A stretch of DNA of 64,000 nt from Noviherbaspirillum sp. UKPF54 (GTDB lineage Bacteria > Pseudomonadota > Gammaproteobacteria > Burkholderiales > Burkholderiaceae_D). The stretch spans positions 2,790,001-2,854,000 of the forward strand of contig NZ_CP040128.1 in the NCBI RefSeq assembly GCF_007874125.1, in the 5' to 3' direction. The position numbers and the translations under genes were made by a program. Positions within the stretch are counted from its first letter, which is position 1, and every line of letters begins with the position of its first letter. Below are positions 1-8,655 of the stretch, one piece after another. The notes below the pieces were generated by a model, which saw nothing but the letters and a program-made list of their open reading frames with translations, made no database searches and was not told where the DNA came from.

Positions 1-343
1 CCAGCAACACGACCTGGCCTGGCTGCACATCGACGCCGTCGACCCAGTTCTGTTTCAGTTCCACCGGCTGGCCGAGCAATTCGGACAGGCGCTTGGCGAT
101 CGGCGCCAGCGAATCTTCCGGCTTGAACTCGCCTTCGGTCGGACGGCCGAGGTGCGACGTCACCATCACGGCGGCGCCGGCCTGCAGCGCCTGCTGGATC
201 GCCGGTACCGAGGCGCGGATGCGGGTGTCTTCGGTGATGTTGCCGGCATCGTCTTGCGGCACATTGAGATCGGCGCGGATGAAGACGCGTTTGCCCTGGA
301 GTTGATTGCGTGCGATGAGGTCGCTCAAGCGGTTGAATTGCAT
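1..343 (-). CDS. pgk: Phosphoglycerate kinase, N-terminal part (truncated by window edge)
   Basis: The reverse strand reads [19 protein letters not shown] and continues with the signatures [10 protein letters not shown] and [13 protein letters not shown], which are the substrate-binding N-terminal motifs of phosphoglycerate kinase. The enzyme makes ATP from 1,3-bisphosphoglycerate in glycolysis and works in the reverse direction in gluconeogenesis, in the cytosol. Only about 114 residues of a roughly 400-residue family are present; the C-terminal nucleotide domain lies left of base 1. A perfect -10 hexamer (TATAAT on the minus strand, 356-361) sits just upstream of the ATG, implying a very short leader. 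Identity is secure. Confidence 0.95.
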   Translation of the reverse strand, partial: MQFNRLSDLIARNQLQGKRVFIRADLNVPQDDAGNITEDTRIRASVPAIQQALQAGAAVMVTSHLGRPTEGEFKPEDSLAPIAKRLSELLGQPVELKQNWVDGVDVQPGQVVLL

Positions 344-355
344 GGCTGCCTGACA

Positions 356-361
356 ATTATA
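356..361 (-). promoter_or_regulatory. Probable -10 box of the pgk promoter
   Basis: TATAAT on the minus strand ends 12 bases before the pgk start codon, so transcription would start only about six bases upstream of the ATG. I see no good -35 hexamer at the proper distance, so this is a -10 match only. Confidence 0.35.
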
Positions 362-369
362 AGAATGGA

Positions 370-414
370 AAAACGGTTATTTTACCGCAGCACACACCCC
401 TGAAAAACCGTTTT
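370..414 (-). terminator. Possible terminator after azlCD
   Basis: AAAACGGTT (370-378) and AACCGTTTT (406-414) form a 9-bp stem with a long 27-base loop. Read on the minus strand, the second arm runs into a T-rich tract. The place fits the end of azlD, but the large loop makes it a weak intrinsic terminator. Confidence 0.35.
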
Positions 415-418
415 CTGA

Positions 419-745
419 TTACAAGACGATACGTAGCAAAGTGAACAAGGCCATGCCGGCAACGATGGTTCCAAGCAGATGCCTTGTTGTCAAAAACACC
501 AAAGCAGCACCCAGCCCCGCCATCAGCTTCGGATTGGCCCAAGTTACCGCAAGCTCACCGTTCGCCAGCAGCAAGTCGGGTGCAACGATCGCCGCCAGCG
601 CGGCGGCCGGCGCATAGCGCAACGCATGCTGCACCTTGGGCGGCAACCGTACGGCGTAGCGCCCGAGCAGGAAGAACGAACAGCGGGTCAGGATGGTCGC
701 CAGCGTCAGCCACAGGATGGTCAGCCAGGTATCGACTGTGTTCAT
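419..745 (-). CDS. azlD: AzlD-family branched-chain amino acid exporter small subunit
   Basis: This 108-residue, very hydrophobic protein starts MNTVDTWLTILWLTLATIL and has about four predicted membrane helices with the AzlD-like pattern RYAPAAALAAIVAPDLLL. AzlD pairs with AzlC in the inner membrane to export branched-chain amino acids or analogues. The start codon overlaps the azlC stop in an ATGA junction, which indicates translational coupling. The same frame is open much further upstream, but that part is antisense to nothing and out of frame with azlC, so the internal ATG is the sensible start. Confidence 0.85.
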   Translation of the reverse strand: MNTVDTWLTILWLTLATILTRCSFFLLGRYAVRLPPKVQHALRYAPAAALAAIVAPDLLLANGELAVTWANPKLMAGLGAALVFLTTRHLLGTIVAGMALFTLLRIVL

Positions 746-1485
746 GCTTTTTCCTTGTCGAGAAAGGTATCGACGATCATGGCTGCCGCCATGCCGAGAA
801 TCACGGCAAGCAGCAACCCCAACCGGTAAGGCAACCCGGCCGCGGCAACGGCCACGATGCTTGCGACGATCACGCCGGCGAGCGCGGCACCATTGATGGT
901 GAGCGGGATGGCGACCGCCAGCAAGGCCAGCGTGCCGGCGAACCCGATGCCCCAGTTTTCGGGAATCTGGCTGGCAAGCAGGATGCCGGCGACCGAACCG
1001 GACTGCCAGGCGCACCAGTTGGGATAGCCGATGCCGCTGAAAAAGCCGACTTTGCCTGCGCTGCGAAAAATCGTCTCTGCCGGAAAGCGCTGCGGGAACA
1101 GACCCATCGTGATATCGGCATTGAAGTAGCCATACCACAGTCGCTTGTGCCAGGGTAGATGCGCGAAGTGCGGGCCGACCGCCGCCGAAAAAATGACAAA
1201 CCGCAGGTTCACCACCAGCGCGGTCACAAACACCATCCAGATCGGCACATTGGCCGCCATCAGCGGCACCGAGGCCAGTTGCGCCGAGCCGGCGAACACC
1301 AGAAAAGTCATGCCCAGCGCCTGCCAAAGCGTGAGGCCCGATTTCATCATCGCCATGCCGGTCACCATGCCCCACGCGAAGATACCGGGCATGGTCGGCG
1401 CGCACGCCTTGAATCCTTCGCTGAACGCCCGCTTTTCCGGATCGGCGGCAGCGCCATCCAGTAATTTTGACTCTGTATTGCTCAT
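742..1485 (-). CDS. azlC: AzlC-family branched-chain amino acid permease large subunit
   Basis: This is a 247-residue membrane protein with the AzlC hallmarks FAGSAQLA and NLRFVIFSAA in the first half and several long hydrophobic helices in the second. A hydrophilic N-terminal leader of about 25 residues precedes the first helix. It forms the large subunit of the LIV exporter with the downstream azlD. The neighbouring divergent ilvE makes branched-chain amino acids, so the pairing of synthesis and export is functionally coherent, although the actual substrate is inferred from family only. Confidence 0.85.
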   Translation of the reverse strand: MSNTESKLLDGAAADPEKRAFSEGFKACAPTMPGIFAWGMVTGMAMMKSGLTLWQALGMTFLVFAGSAQLASVPLMAANVPIWMVFVTALVVNLRFVIFSAAVGPHFAHLPWHKRLWYGYFNADITMGLFPQRFPAETIFRSAGKVGFFSGIGYPNWCAWQSGSVAGILLASQIPENWGIGFAGTLALLAVAIPLTINGAALAGVIVASIVAVAAAGLPYRLGLLLAVILGMAAAMIVDTFLDKEKA

Positions 1486-1668
1486 GTACTTACAAAATAT
1501 GACGAATGCGCCAGTTTTCGGCAGGGGAAAATCGACAAGGCGGGAAGAAGGGACGTCGCGCGCGGATCGCCCCCGAAAAATGTGAATCCGTTATTCTACC
1601 GATCAATTTTCTACCCTGTTGGAGTGGGTTAAAATCGAGGCTTTGCGACAATTTTTGGAGAGCTCAAC

Positions 1669-2589
1669 ATGTCCATGGCCGACCGCGACGGAAAAATCTG
1701 GAAAGACGGCGAACTCATTGATTGGCGTGATGCCAAGGTCCACGTGCTCACCCACACCCTGCACTACGGCATGGGCGTGTTCGAAGGCGTACGCGCCTAC
1801 AAGACGCCGAAGGGCACCGCGATTTTCCGCCTCAAAGAACACACGCAGCGTCTGTTCAACTCGGCCAAGATTTTCCAGATGCAGATCCCGTTCGACATGG
1901 AAACGGTAATGCAAGCGCAGCGCCAGGTCGTGCGCGAAAACAAGCTGGAATCCTGCTATCTCCGCCCGCTGGTGTGGATCGGGTCCGAAAAACTCGGCGT
2001 ATCCGCCAAGGGCAACACCATTCACGTCGCAATTGCCGCCTGGCCGTGGGGCGCGTATCTCGGCGAAGACGGCCTGGCCAAGGGCATCCGCGTCAAGACA
2101 TCTTCGTTCACCCGTCACCACGTGAACGTGTCGCTGGTGCGCGCCAAGGCGTGCGGCTACTACATCAATTCGATCCTGGCCAACCAGGAAGCGACCGCCG
2201 ACGGCTATGACGAGGCGCTGCTGCTCGACACCGATGGCTATGTGTCCGAAGGCTCCGGCGAAAACGTCTTCATCGTCAAGAACGGCAAGATCTACACGCC
2301 CGACCTCGCCTCCTGCCTGGACGGCATCACGCGCGACGCGGTGCTGACGATGGCGCGCGACCTCGGCATCGAAGTGATCGAAAAGCGCATCACGCGCGAT
2401 GAGATGTACTGCTGCGACGAAGCCTTCTTTACCGGCACCGCCGCCGAGATCACGCCGATCCGCGAACTGGACAACCGCGTCATCGGCGCAGGCAAGCGCG
2501 GCCCGATCACGGAAAAACTGCAGTCGCTGTTCTTCGACGTGGTCGCCGGCAAGGCACCGCAGTACGAACACTGGCTCACCCTGGTTTAA
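1669..2589 (+). CDS. ilvE: Branched-chain amino acid aminotransferase (class IV PLP)
   Basis: The 306-residue product is a fold-type IV aminotransferase that interconverts Leu, Ile and Val with their 2-oxo acids, using PLP. Visible motifs are LHYGMGVFEGVRAY near residue 31, the PLP lysine Lys160 within VSLVRAKACGYYINS, and EGSGENVFIVKNG near residue 194. The size matches E. coli IlvE. The start at 1669 is supported by GGAG eight bases upstream; a second in-frame ATG lies six bases later. A TAAAAT hexamer at 1630-1635 could be the -10 box. A zinc-finger gene follows after 19 bases. Confidence 0.95.
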   Translation: MSMADRDGKIWKDGELIDWRDAKVHVLTHTLHYGMGVFEGVRAYKTPKGTAIFRLKEHTQRLFNSAKIFQMQIPFDMETVMQAQRQVVRENKLESCYLRPLVWIGSEKLGVSAKGNTIHVAIAAWPWGAYLGEDGLAKGIRVKTSSFTRHHVNVSLVRAKACGYYINSILANQEATADGYDEALLLDTDGYVSEGSGENVFIVKNGKIYTPDLASCLDGITRDAVLTMARDLGIEVIEKRITRDEMYCCDEAFFTGTAAEITPIRELDNRVIGAGKRGPITEKLQSLFFDVVAGKAPQYEHWLTLV

Positions 2590-2608
2590 TCACCCTCACA
2601 ACGACATC

Positions 2609-2809
2609 ATGACCCAAGCAAAACAAGCGACGAGCTACGTCGAACTGGACGGCAAGGACTTGCCCGCCTTCTGCCCCAACCCCGCCATGCCGATCTGGTC
2701 GTCCCATCCGCGCGTCTACCTCGACCTGGGCCATCACGGCGAAGGCAAATGCCCGTACTGCGGCACGGTCTATCGCCTTAAGCCCGGCACCGTCGTCAAA
2801 GGCCACTGA
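2609..2809 (+). CDS. Small zinc-finger (zf-CHCC) protein
   Basis: The 66-residue protein carries Cys22, His33, Cys48 and Cys51 in the arrangement FCPNP...HPRVYLD...CPYCG. This is the zf-CHCC pattern also seen in the mitochondrial complex I subunit NDUFS6. In many Betaproteobacteria such a gene sits directly behind ilvE, as it does here. It probably binds one zinc ion; its cellular role is not established. The ATG at 2609 is the only sensible start in the short gap after ilvE. Confidence 0.8.
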   Translation: MTQAKQATSYVELDGKDLPAFCPNPAMPIWSSHPRVYLDLGHHGEGKCPYCGTVYRLKPGTVVKGH

Positions 2810-2995
2810 ACGCACAGGCCACAAGCCGGCCTGGCATTCCGGCAACATTGTCGAACCCGGCCTGCGCCGCGGTTCGACGATACCCATCCTCCGCCGCGCC
2901 AGGTGCATTGCACTATACTGTTCCACTCTCGCCGGGGCAGACCATCGACAAGCCGGTTCATGGCTGTTCTGCATGGAAAGGAGATCCGACACACC

Positions 2996-3427
2996 ATGCC
3001 CAAACTAAGCAAAATCCTGGAAACACCCGAAGAGACAGAGGCCGCGTTCTACGATGCCATCAGCCGCGCCGACGTCGACGGGGTGATGGCCTTGTGGGCG
3101 GACGAGGAAGAGATCGTCTGCATCCACCCGGGCGCGCCGCGTCTGGTCGGCCACGCGGCGATCCGCGCCGCATGGGAATCGATCTTCGAGCAGGGCGGCG
3201 TGCAAATCCGCCCCGTGCAGCTGCATGTCACGCAGAACGTGATGACCTCGATCCACAACATCATCGAGGAAGTGCACCGCAAGGTATCGCGCCAGCAAGA
3301 CATTCATATCCTTGCAACCAACGTCTACACCAAGACGGCGGCTGGCTGGCGCCTCGTCACGCACCACGCCTCGGTGGTACCGGGAGAAGCGCCGGCGGAA
3401 ACATCGGTTGCGACGCTCCTGCATTGA
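2996..3427 (+). CDS. SnoaL/NTF2-like domain protein (DUF4440 type)
   Basis: The 143-residue product begins MPKLSKILETPEETEAAFYD and has the NTF2-like pattern: an N-terminal helix with DAISRADVDGVMALWADEE, then HPGAPRLVGHAAIRAAWESIF, then a curved sheet ending in WRLVTHHASVV. Such cone-shaped proteins bind or turn over small ligands or act as dimerisation modules; the substrate is unknown. The frame is open from 2903, but GGAAAGGAGA about 11 bases before 2996 selects that ATG. It stands alone between the zinc-finger gene and the hydrolase. Confidence 0.75.
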   Translation: MPKLSKILETPEETEAAFYDAISRADVDGVMALWADEEEIVCIHPGAPRLVGHAAIRAAWESIFEQGGVQIRPVQLHVTQNVMTSIHNIIEEVHRKVSRQQDIHILATNVYTKTAAGWRLVTHHASVVPGEAPAETSVATLLH

Positions 3428-3531
3428 GCGCTGTTGCATTCATGCCGCCGTCTCGACTCGCAGCAATGTTTCATTGGTCAATTTTGAGTTCACTCAATCA
3501 GCGCCCCGAGGCTGCATAAGAAGATAGTTGC

Positions 3532-4482
3532 ATGAACTACCCAGCACCCCCATGGCTCCCCGGCGGGCACCTGCAGACCATTTATCCGGCGACCTGCATC
3601 GCCAAGCCGAAAGTGGCCTATCGCCGCGAGCGCTGGGCCACGCCGGACGGCGACTTCATCGATGTCGATTTTGTCGACAGCAAGCCGGGCCGGCCGTTCA
3701 TCGTCCTGTTCCACGGCCTGGAAGGCTCGTCCGACAGCCACTACGCGCGCGCCTTGATGGCGCTTCTCGCATCGCGCGGGTGGTCGGGCGCGGTGCCTCA
3801 TTTTCGCGGCTGCTCGGGCGAGATGAACCAGGCGCCGCGCTTCTATCATTCGGGAGACGCGCAGGAAGTGGACTGGGTCATCCGGCGCCTGGTCGCGCAG
3901 GGGAAAAAGGACCGCGCTTCCAAGTTTTACGCGGCGGGCGTTTCGCTTGGCGGCAATGCGCTGCTGCGCTGGCTGGGCGAATCGCAGCACGAGGCGGATA
4001 TCGTCGACGCAGCATGCGCGATATCCGCGCCGCTGGACCTGGCCGGCGGCGGCGCGGCATTGTCGCGCGGACTGAACATGATTTATACGCGTGTATTCCT
4101 GCAGACGCTGAAGCCGAAGTGCCTGCAAAAGCTCAAGCAATTTCCAGGACTGTTCGACCGCGAAACCATGCTGCGCTCGCGTAATCTGTACGAGTTCGAC
4201 AACATCGTCACCGCTCCCCTGCACGGCTATCGCAATACCGACGACTACTGGCATCGCGCCAGCGCCAAGCATGTCCTCAACGACATCACCGTGCGCACGC
4301 TGGTGCTCAATGCCAAGAACGACCCCTTCCTGCCGCCCCGCCATTTGCCGGCCGCCGCCTCGCGTCATGTCACGCTCGACTATCCCGAGCAAGGCGGTCA
4401 TGTCGGCTTTGCCGTCGGCGCCCCGCCCGGGAAGATCGACTGGCTGCCACGGCGCATGCTCGGCTTCCTGGAAGCGAATTGA
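3532..4482 (+). CDS. YheT-family alpha/beta hydrolase
   Basis: The 316-residue enzyme opens with PPWLPGGHLQTIYP, typical of the YheT (EMB8/ABHD1-3-like) branch of alpha/beta hydrolases. The nucleophile elbow is GVSLGGN (Ser138), with acid Asp264 in NAKNDPFLPP and base His290 in GGHVGF, so the catalytic triad is complete. HGLEGSSDSHYAR supplies the oxyanion region. It is probably a cytosolic carboxylesterase or lipase-like enzyme of unknown substrate. The next gene begins 21 bases downstream, suggesting an operon. Confidence 0.85.
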   Translation: MNYPAPPWLPGGHLQTIYPATCIAKPKVAYRRERWATPDGDFIDVDFVDSKPGRPFIVLFHGLEGSSDSHYARALMALLASRGWSGAVPHFRGCSGEMNQAPRFYHSGDAQEVDWVIRRLVAQGKKDRASKFYAAGVSLGGNALLRWLGESQHEADIVDAACAISAPLDLAGGGAALSRGLNMIYTRVFLQTLKPKCLQKLKQFPGLFDRETMLRSRNLYEFDNIVTAPLHGYRNTDDYWHRASAKHVLNDITVRTLVLNAKNDPFLPPRHLPAAASRHVTLDYPEQGGHVGFAVGAPPGKIDWLPRRMLGFLEAN

Positions 4483-4503
4483 CATTCAGGCGATACTGTT
4501 CAG

Positions 4504-5118
4504 ATGGATGACATAGTCAAACAGGCGATGGCCAAGTGGCCCAATGTGCCGCACTGCTACGGCTGGCTCGCGCTTGATGCGCGCGGCGCATGGCGCATGC
4601 GCGACGAACGCGCCCAGGCATTGAAGCTCGCTGGCGACAAGATCGGCAACCCTCCGCTGCAGGCGTTCATCAACCGCAATTACACGCACGACGAAAAGGG
4701 CCGCTGGTACTTCCAGAACGGGCCGCAGCGGGTGTACGTCACACTCGAGGCGGCGCCCTATGTGGCGCGCACCGATCCGTCGCACGGCTTCGTGCTGCAT
4801 ACCGGCGAGCCGCTAGGCAGTATCGACGGCGCGTGGATGACCGATGCCGGCCAGCTGCTGCTGAAGGAGGGAGAAAAAATCGCGCTGGTGGATGACCGCG
4901 ACATGGCGCAATGCCTGCCGCGCCTGCACTTCGGCAATGAAGAAGCCGGCGACGAGCGGCTGATCGCCTGGCTCGGCGAGCCTGGCGCCGACGAAACCCT
5001 GAGCCTGGAACATGCCGGTCGCCGCTTGGCGGTACGGCACATCATGCGCGACGCCGTCGCCGGTCATTTCGGCTTTGTCATCGAGCCGCAGCCCGATGCC
5101 GGCGGGGCAAACCGTTAA
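4504..5118 (+). CDS. Conserved protein of unknown function (204 aa)
   Basis: I recognise this as a conserved betaproteobacterial protein without a known role. It starts MDDIVKQAMAKWPNVPHCYGWLALDARG and contains INRNYTHDEKGRWYFQNGPQRVYVTLE followed by PSHGFVLHTG. It is acidic, soluble by eye, with no signal peptide or membrane helix. It follows the YheT hydrolase closely on the same strand and converges on the M48 protease gene, 11 bases away. Proteins of this kind are annotated only as a domain of unknown function, so I assign none. Confidence 0.7.
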   Translation: MDDIVKQAMAKWPNVPHCYGWLALDARGAWRMRDERAQALKLAGDKIGNPPLQAFINRNYTHDEKGRWYFQNGPQRVYVTLEAAPYVARTDPSHGFVLHTGEPLGSIDGAWMTDAGQLLLKEGEKIALVDDRDMAQCLPRLHFGNEEAGDERLIAWLGEPGADETLSLEHAGRRLAVRHIMRDAVAGHFGFVIEPQPDAGGANR

Positions 5119-5129
5119 CGGTTTTTCTG

Positions 5130-6671
5130 TTATCGGTTTTTCTGCCCCTCCTTCAATTCCTCCTGCCAGCGCGACTTCAGTTCGCGCTCGCGCGCATCGA
5201 TCACCGCCTGATCGTAGAACGACGCATCCGGCGCACGCCGGGCGATGCCCAGCTGGTCGAGCGCCGCGGGCAGGCTGCCGTTCAAGGCGTAGGACTCGGC
5301 CAGCGCCAGATGCTGCAAGGCTTGCTTGCCTTGCGCGGCGTAGGCCTTGGCGAGCAAATCCTGCAGCTGCGGCTCCTGGCGGTACAGCCGCACCTGGTCG
5401 CGCAAATAGGTCACCGCGTCGTCATTACGCCCTGCCGCCATCAGGCTCTCCGCGTATTGCCGCGCGATGCCGCGCGAAACCGGAAACTTTACGCGTGCCG
5501 CCTCGGCGTCCTTCAATGCCTCGGCCGGCCGCCCCAAGGCCAGTTTGATGTCGATGCCCAGACTCGCCAACACCGCATTCTGCACCGGCGGAGAGGCGCC
5601 TTGCGCCGCCGCGTACGTTTCCCGCAGCAAGGCCTGCGCCCTGTCCGGCGCGCCCTCCTTCAGTGCGATCAGCGCCAGCCCGTACTTTGCCGCCGCCGTC
5701 TGCACGCGCGACTTTTGCTCCAGCTGGTTTTCGAACGCGATCGCCGCGTCGTGCAGCCCCATTTGCGTCGGGTCCTGCAACAGGCGCACGCGCGCGCGAA
5801 TCAGGTGGAAATCGAGGCTGTCCGCACGCTGCTTGTAGCGCTGGTCGCGCGTGCGCGCCTGGATATCGGCAATCCGCTCGGTCGTCAGCGGGTGCGAGCG
5901 CAGATAGGCGGGCGCCGCATCCGTGTAAGACCGGGTCGCCGTCTGCATGCGGTTGAAGAATGCGATCATGCCCGACGTGTCATAGCCGGCATCCTTCAGG
6001 ATCTGCAGCCCGACACGATCCGCCTCGCGTTCGGCGTCGCGGCTGAAGTTGAGCTGCCGCTGTATGGCGGCGCCCTGCCCGCCCATCAGCAACGCGCCTG
6101 CCGCATCCGAACTGGAACGCGCCGCCAGCGCGGCCAGCACCATCGATGCCAGCGGAATCAGCGAATCCTGGCGCTGCTGTCCCAGCATGCGCGCGATGTG
6201 GCGCTGCGCCACGTGCCCGATTTCGTGCGCCATCACCGACGCCAGTTCCGACTCGTTCTGCGCCGCCAGGATCAGCGCCGAATGCACACCGATGAATCCG
6301 CCCGGCAGGGCGAATGCATTGAGCGACGGATCGCGCACCGCGAAAAAGAAAAAGTCGTATCCCGCCTCGCCGCGCGCATCCGGGCGCGCCGCCAGCAGCG
6401 TGGCGCCGAAGTTGTTCAGGTATTCGCTCAGCGGCGCATCGTCGAGATAGTCGCGGTCGCGCCGGATATCGCGCATGATCTGCTCACCGAGCTTGCGCTC
6501 CATCAGCGGTGACAAGTCTTCGCGGTCGGTATCTCCCAGGCTGGGCAAGTTCTGCGCTGCAGCCAGCGATGGCGCAACGGCAGCCGGGATGATGCCGGCA
6601 ATGGCAAGAACAGCGGCGCCGATCAGGCGTCCGGCCGAGTGGCGGCGGAATGGAGTCGGTTTGGATTTCAC
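5130..6671 (-). CDS. Periplasmic M48 metalloprotease/chaperone, BepA-like, with TPR region
   Basis: This 513-residue protein has a cleavable N-terminal signal (residues 1-39, ending AAAQ), then an M48 zinc protease domain with the HEIGH motif (His149, Glu150, His153) and the third ligand Glu216 in EREADRVG. The second half is helical with TPR-like repeats. This architecture is that of BepA (YfgC), which monitors outer-membrane protein and LptD assembly in the periplasm. It is divergently transcribed from moaC. Whether it acts on LptD here is inferred; lptE and bamE lie elsewhere in the window. Confidence 0.88.
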   Translation of the reverse strand: MKSKPTPFRRHSAGRLIGAAVLAIAGIIPAAVAPSLAAAQNLPSLGDTDREDLSPLMERKLGEQIMRDIRRDRDYLDDAPLSEYLNNFGATLLAARPDARGEAGYDFFFFAVRDPSLNAFALPGGFIGVHSALILAAQNESELASVMAHEIGHVAQRHIARMLGQQRQDSLIPLASMVLAALAARSSSDAAGALLMGGQGAAIQRQLNFSRDAEREADRVGLQILKDAGYDTSGMIAFFNRMQTATRSYTDAAPAYLRSHPLTTERIADIQARTRDQRYKQRADSLDFHLIRARVRLLQDPTQMGLHDAAIAFENQLEQKSRVQTAAAKYGLALIALKEGAPDRAQALLRETYAAAQGASPPVQNAVLASLGIDIKLALGRPAEALKDAEAARVKFPVSRGIARQYAESLMAAGRNDDAVTYLRDQVRLYRQEPQLQDLLAKAYAAQGKQALQHLALAESYALNGSLPAALDQLGIARRAPDASFYDQAVIDARERELKSRWQEELKEGQKNR

Positions 6672-6727
6672 GGTGCTATGATACCCGGACCGTTGAATCG
6701 ATCAAGGCTCCATGGAATTTGTTACTG

Positions 6728-7240
6728 ATGAGTATGAAAAAAATGCATGAAAGCGCGTCCCAGAGACAAGGCGAACTCACCCACTTCGACCAGGCCGGAC
6801 AGGCGCACATGGTGGATGTCGGCGCGAAGAACGAGACCCACCGGATCGCAGTCGCCAGCGGCACGATCCGGATGAAGCCGGAAACCTTGGCGATCATTCA
6901 ATCGGGTACGGCAAAAAAGGGAGACGTGCTCGGCATTGCGCGGATTGCCGCGATCATGGCGGCGAAACGCACCAGCGACTTGATACCGCTTTGTCATCCG
7001 CTGGCGCTGACGCGCGTGGCGGTCGATTTCAGCATTGATGCGTCGGCATCAAGCGTCACCTGCACTGCGCAGGTCGAGACATATGGGAAAACTGGCGTGG
7101 AAATGGAAGCGTTGACGGCCGTGCAGGTTGGGCTGCTGACGGTTTACGATATGTGCAAGGCGGTGGATCGGGGGATGGTGATGATGGATGTGCGAGTGAT
7201 GGAAAAGCACGGTGGGAAGTCAGGAGATTGGGTGGCTTAA
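6728..7240 (+). CDS. moaC: Cyclic pyranopterin monophosphate synthase
   Basis: The product is 170 residues and contains the MoaC core: [18 protein letters not shown] at the start, [16 protein letters not shown] in the middle, and the catalytic stretch [11 protein letters not shown] with the conserved Lys and Asp. With MoaA it converts GTP to cyclic pyranopterin monophosphate in molybdenum cofactor synthesis. Three ATGs occur close together (6728, 6734, 6743); GGAA ten bases upstream favours 6728. No other moa gene is adjacent. It is separated from pilA by a hairpin terminator. Confidence 0.93.
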   Translation: MSMKKMHESASQRQGELTHFDQAGQAHMVDVGAKNETHRIAVASGTIRMKPETLAIIQSGTAKKGDVLGIARIAAIMAAKRTSDLIPLCHPLALTRVAVDFSIDASASSVTCTAQVETYGKTGVEMEALTAVQVGLLTVYDMCKAVDRGMVMMDVRVMEKHGGKSGDWVA

Positions 7241-7293
7241 TATAGTTCTTTGTAGTTCCTCACTGATACCACGACAATCTTAACCAAATGCAA

Positions 7294-7329
7294 AAACGCC
7301 CTGATTCCTTCAAAAGAATCAGGGCGTTT
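7294..7329 (-). terminator. Strong intrinsic terminator of the pilin gene
   Basis: AAACGCCCTGATTC (7294-7307) and its exact complement GAATCAGGGCGTTT (7316-7329) form a perfect 14-bp stem with an 8-base loop. On the minus strand the hairpin is followed by TTTTTGC, as expected for termination of pilA. It may also stop moaC transcripts from the other side, though the T-tract there is short. Confidence 0.85.
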
Positions 7330-7374
7330 AACGTTAGGTGCAATATGTTTGCAGGCTATTGCAACCTAATAGAA

Positions 7375-7797
7375 TTACGGGCCAACAGTACATCCCTTGA
7401 TGGCAACCGCGCCAGAACCGCTAATTACGCATCCCCAGGTAACATCGCCACCGGCGTTAGCAGGCGCCGTCGGCGTAAGGGTAGCGGTGATACCACCTAC
7501 CGTTGCAGCCAGCACACCGGTGCCCGTGCAGTTACTAATTGCATTGCTAGCGGTATCTTGGCAGCCGAGAGTGCCTGGAGCACCGGCAGCGCCGACGCCC
7601 AGGTTATATGCTTCTGTAACCTTGAGTTTTCCGCCATCCAGGCTACCCACAGCGGCACCTGCATTAGCTTTTTTCACGTAATCTTGATATGCCGGAATAG
7701 CAACTGCCGCCAGAATACCGATAATCGCCACCACGATCATCAATTCGATCAGAGTAAAGCCGCTCTGCGCACGCTGAACCATTTTCATCGATTTCAT
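7375..7797 (-). CDS. pilA: Type IV major pilin (PilA-like)
   Basis: The 140-residue protein has a short basic leader ending in Gly, then the type III signal and helix [19 protein letters not shown], with Phe+1 and Glu+5 after the prepilin peptidase site. The C-terminal half is Gly/Ala/Thr-rich with four cysteines that could form disulfides. It is the building block of type IV pili for twitching, adhesion and DNA uptake. The frame is open further upstream, but GGGAGA close before the ATG at 7797 fixes the start. A sigma-54-type promoter lies upstream and a perfect hairpin downstream, so it is monocistronic. Confidence 0.92.
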   Translation of the reverse strand: MKSMKMVQRAQSGFTLIELMIVVAIIGILAAVAIPAYQDYVKKANAGAAVGSLDGGKLKVTEAYNLGVGAAGAPGTLGCQDTASNAISNCTGTGVLAATVGGITATLTPTAPANAGGDVTWGCVISGSGAVAIKGCTVGP

Positions 7798-7848
7798 TTT
7801 GCTTCTCCCTTTGGAAATTAGGCAGACCACCTGCCACGCAGACTATCT

Positions 7849-7865
7849 TGCAACGACCATGCCAG
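7849..7865 (-). promoter_or_regulatory. Sigma-54-type (-24/-12) promoter for pilA
   Basis: The minus strand reads CTGGCATGGTCGTTGCA, matching the RpoN consensus YTGGCAYGRNNNTTGCW with exact GG-to-GC spacing. It predicts a start near 7838 and a 5' leader of about 40 bases before pilA. RpoN/PilR control of pilA is well known in Pseudomonas and relatives; pilS/pilR are not in this window. Confidence 0.7.
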
Positions 7866-8015
7866 CAGGAATTATTCGAATCTTAGCGGGAATTTGTAGT
7901 TTATTAGGCAAGTTATTCCGCCTACACTGACAAGATTTGTCACTTACATACAATTCTATTGAGCAAGAAATGGTCACTCAACAAAATTTGTCAGTTCCCC
8001 TGCCAGAAATTTCCA

Positions 8016-8627
8016 TTATTGCAAGCTGAACTGAATGCGGGTTCCGGCAATGTGAATTACATCCCCATCAGCAAGCGCCTGCGTTCCCGCATCGATAGTA
8101 CGCTCGTTGACACGGGCCGGAGTGTCGCCCTCCATATGGGCAATGTAATAACCGTCGAAACGCCGGGTAATGACCGCCACTTGCATTCCGGGGCGGCCGA
8201 TCGTAGTCAGGGCCTTGGAAACCGGGGTTTCCAAGCCCGCATTGGCGCCATTCAGGATTTTGAGCGATGCAGGTCTTGCGGCCCCGCCGGACGATGGATG
8301 CGCGCACGGAATCGAGAGGCCCGGGACATTGTGATCAGAGGAGCATGGCACATAGCTGATCCGGTATTGTGCCAGCTCGATCACGTCGTTTTCCTGCAAA
8401 AAGTGCTTTTTGATCGGCTGGCCATTGACCTGCGTGCCGTTCGTGCTGTTCAAGTCCTCAAGAAACGAATCATCGTTGACAGTGACAATGACGGCGTGTT
8501 CGGCGCTGACCGCGAGGTTGTCGATGACGAGATCGTTGTGCGGGCCGCGTCCTATCGTGATCCGCTCCTTGGATAGCGTGACTTCCCGCAGAACTTCGTT
8601 ATTCATCGAAAGAATGATCTTCGCCAT
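8016..8627 (-). CDS. Double FHA-domain protein
   Basis: The 203-residue protein has two forkhead-associated-like halves. The first (about 1-95) shows the phosphothreonine-binding signature: ITIGRGPHNDLVI, SAEHA and NSTNGTQVNG. The second (about 118-203) keeps ITIGR-like TTIGRPGMQ and the closing strand GDVIHIAGTRIQF but lacks the SxxH and N-G residues, so it looks degenerate. FHA proteins read Ser/Thr phosphorylation. It lies 28 bases behind a PP2C phosphatase on the same strand. The ATG at 8627 is chosen because GAGAGGAAA precedes it; the longer open frame overlaps the phosphatase gene. Confidence 0.85.
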   Translation of the reverse strand: MAKIILSMNNEVLREVTLSKERITIGRGPHNDLVIDNLAVSAEHAVIVTVNDDSFLEDLNSTNGTQVNGQPIKKHFLQENDVIELAQYRISYVPCSSDHNVPGLSIPCAHPSSGGAARPASLKILNGANAGLETPVSKALTTIGRPGMQVAVITRRFDGYYIAHMEGDTPARVNERTIDAGTQALADGDVIHIAGTRIQFSLQ

Positions 8628-8655
8628 TTTCCTCTCCGTCCACCTTCTCTTTTTA

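Noticed and set aside
419..1405. A 328-codon frame that seems to fuse an unknown N-terminus to AzlD
   Set aside because: The first two thirds overlap azlC in another frame and have no domain; the true azlD starts at the ATGA junction.
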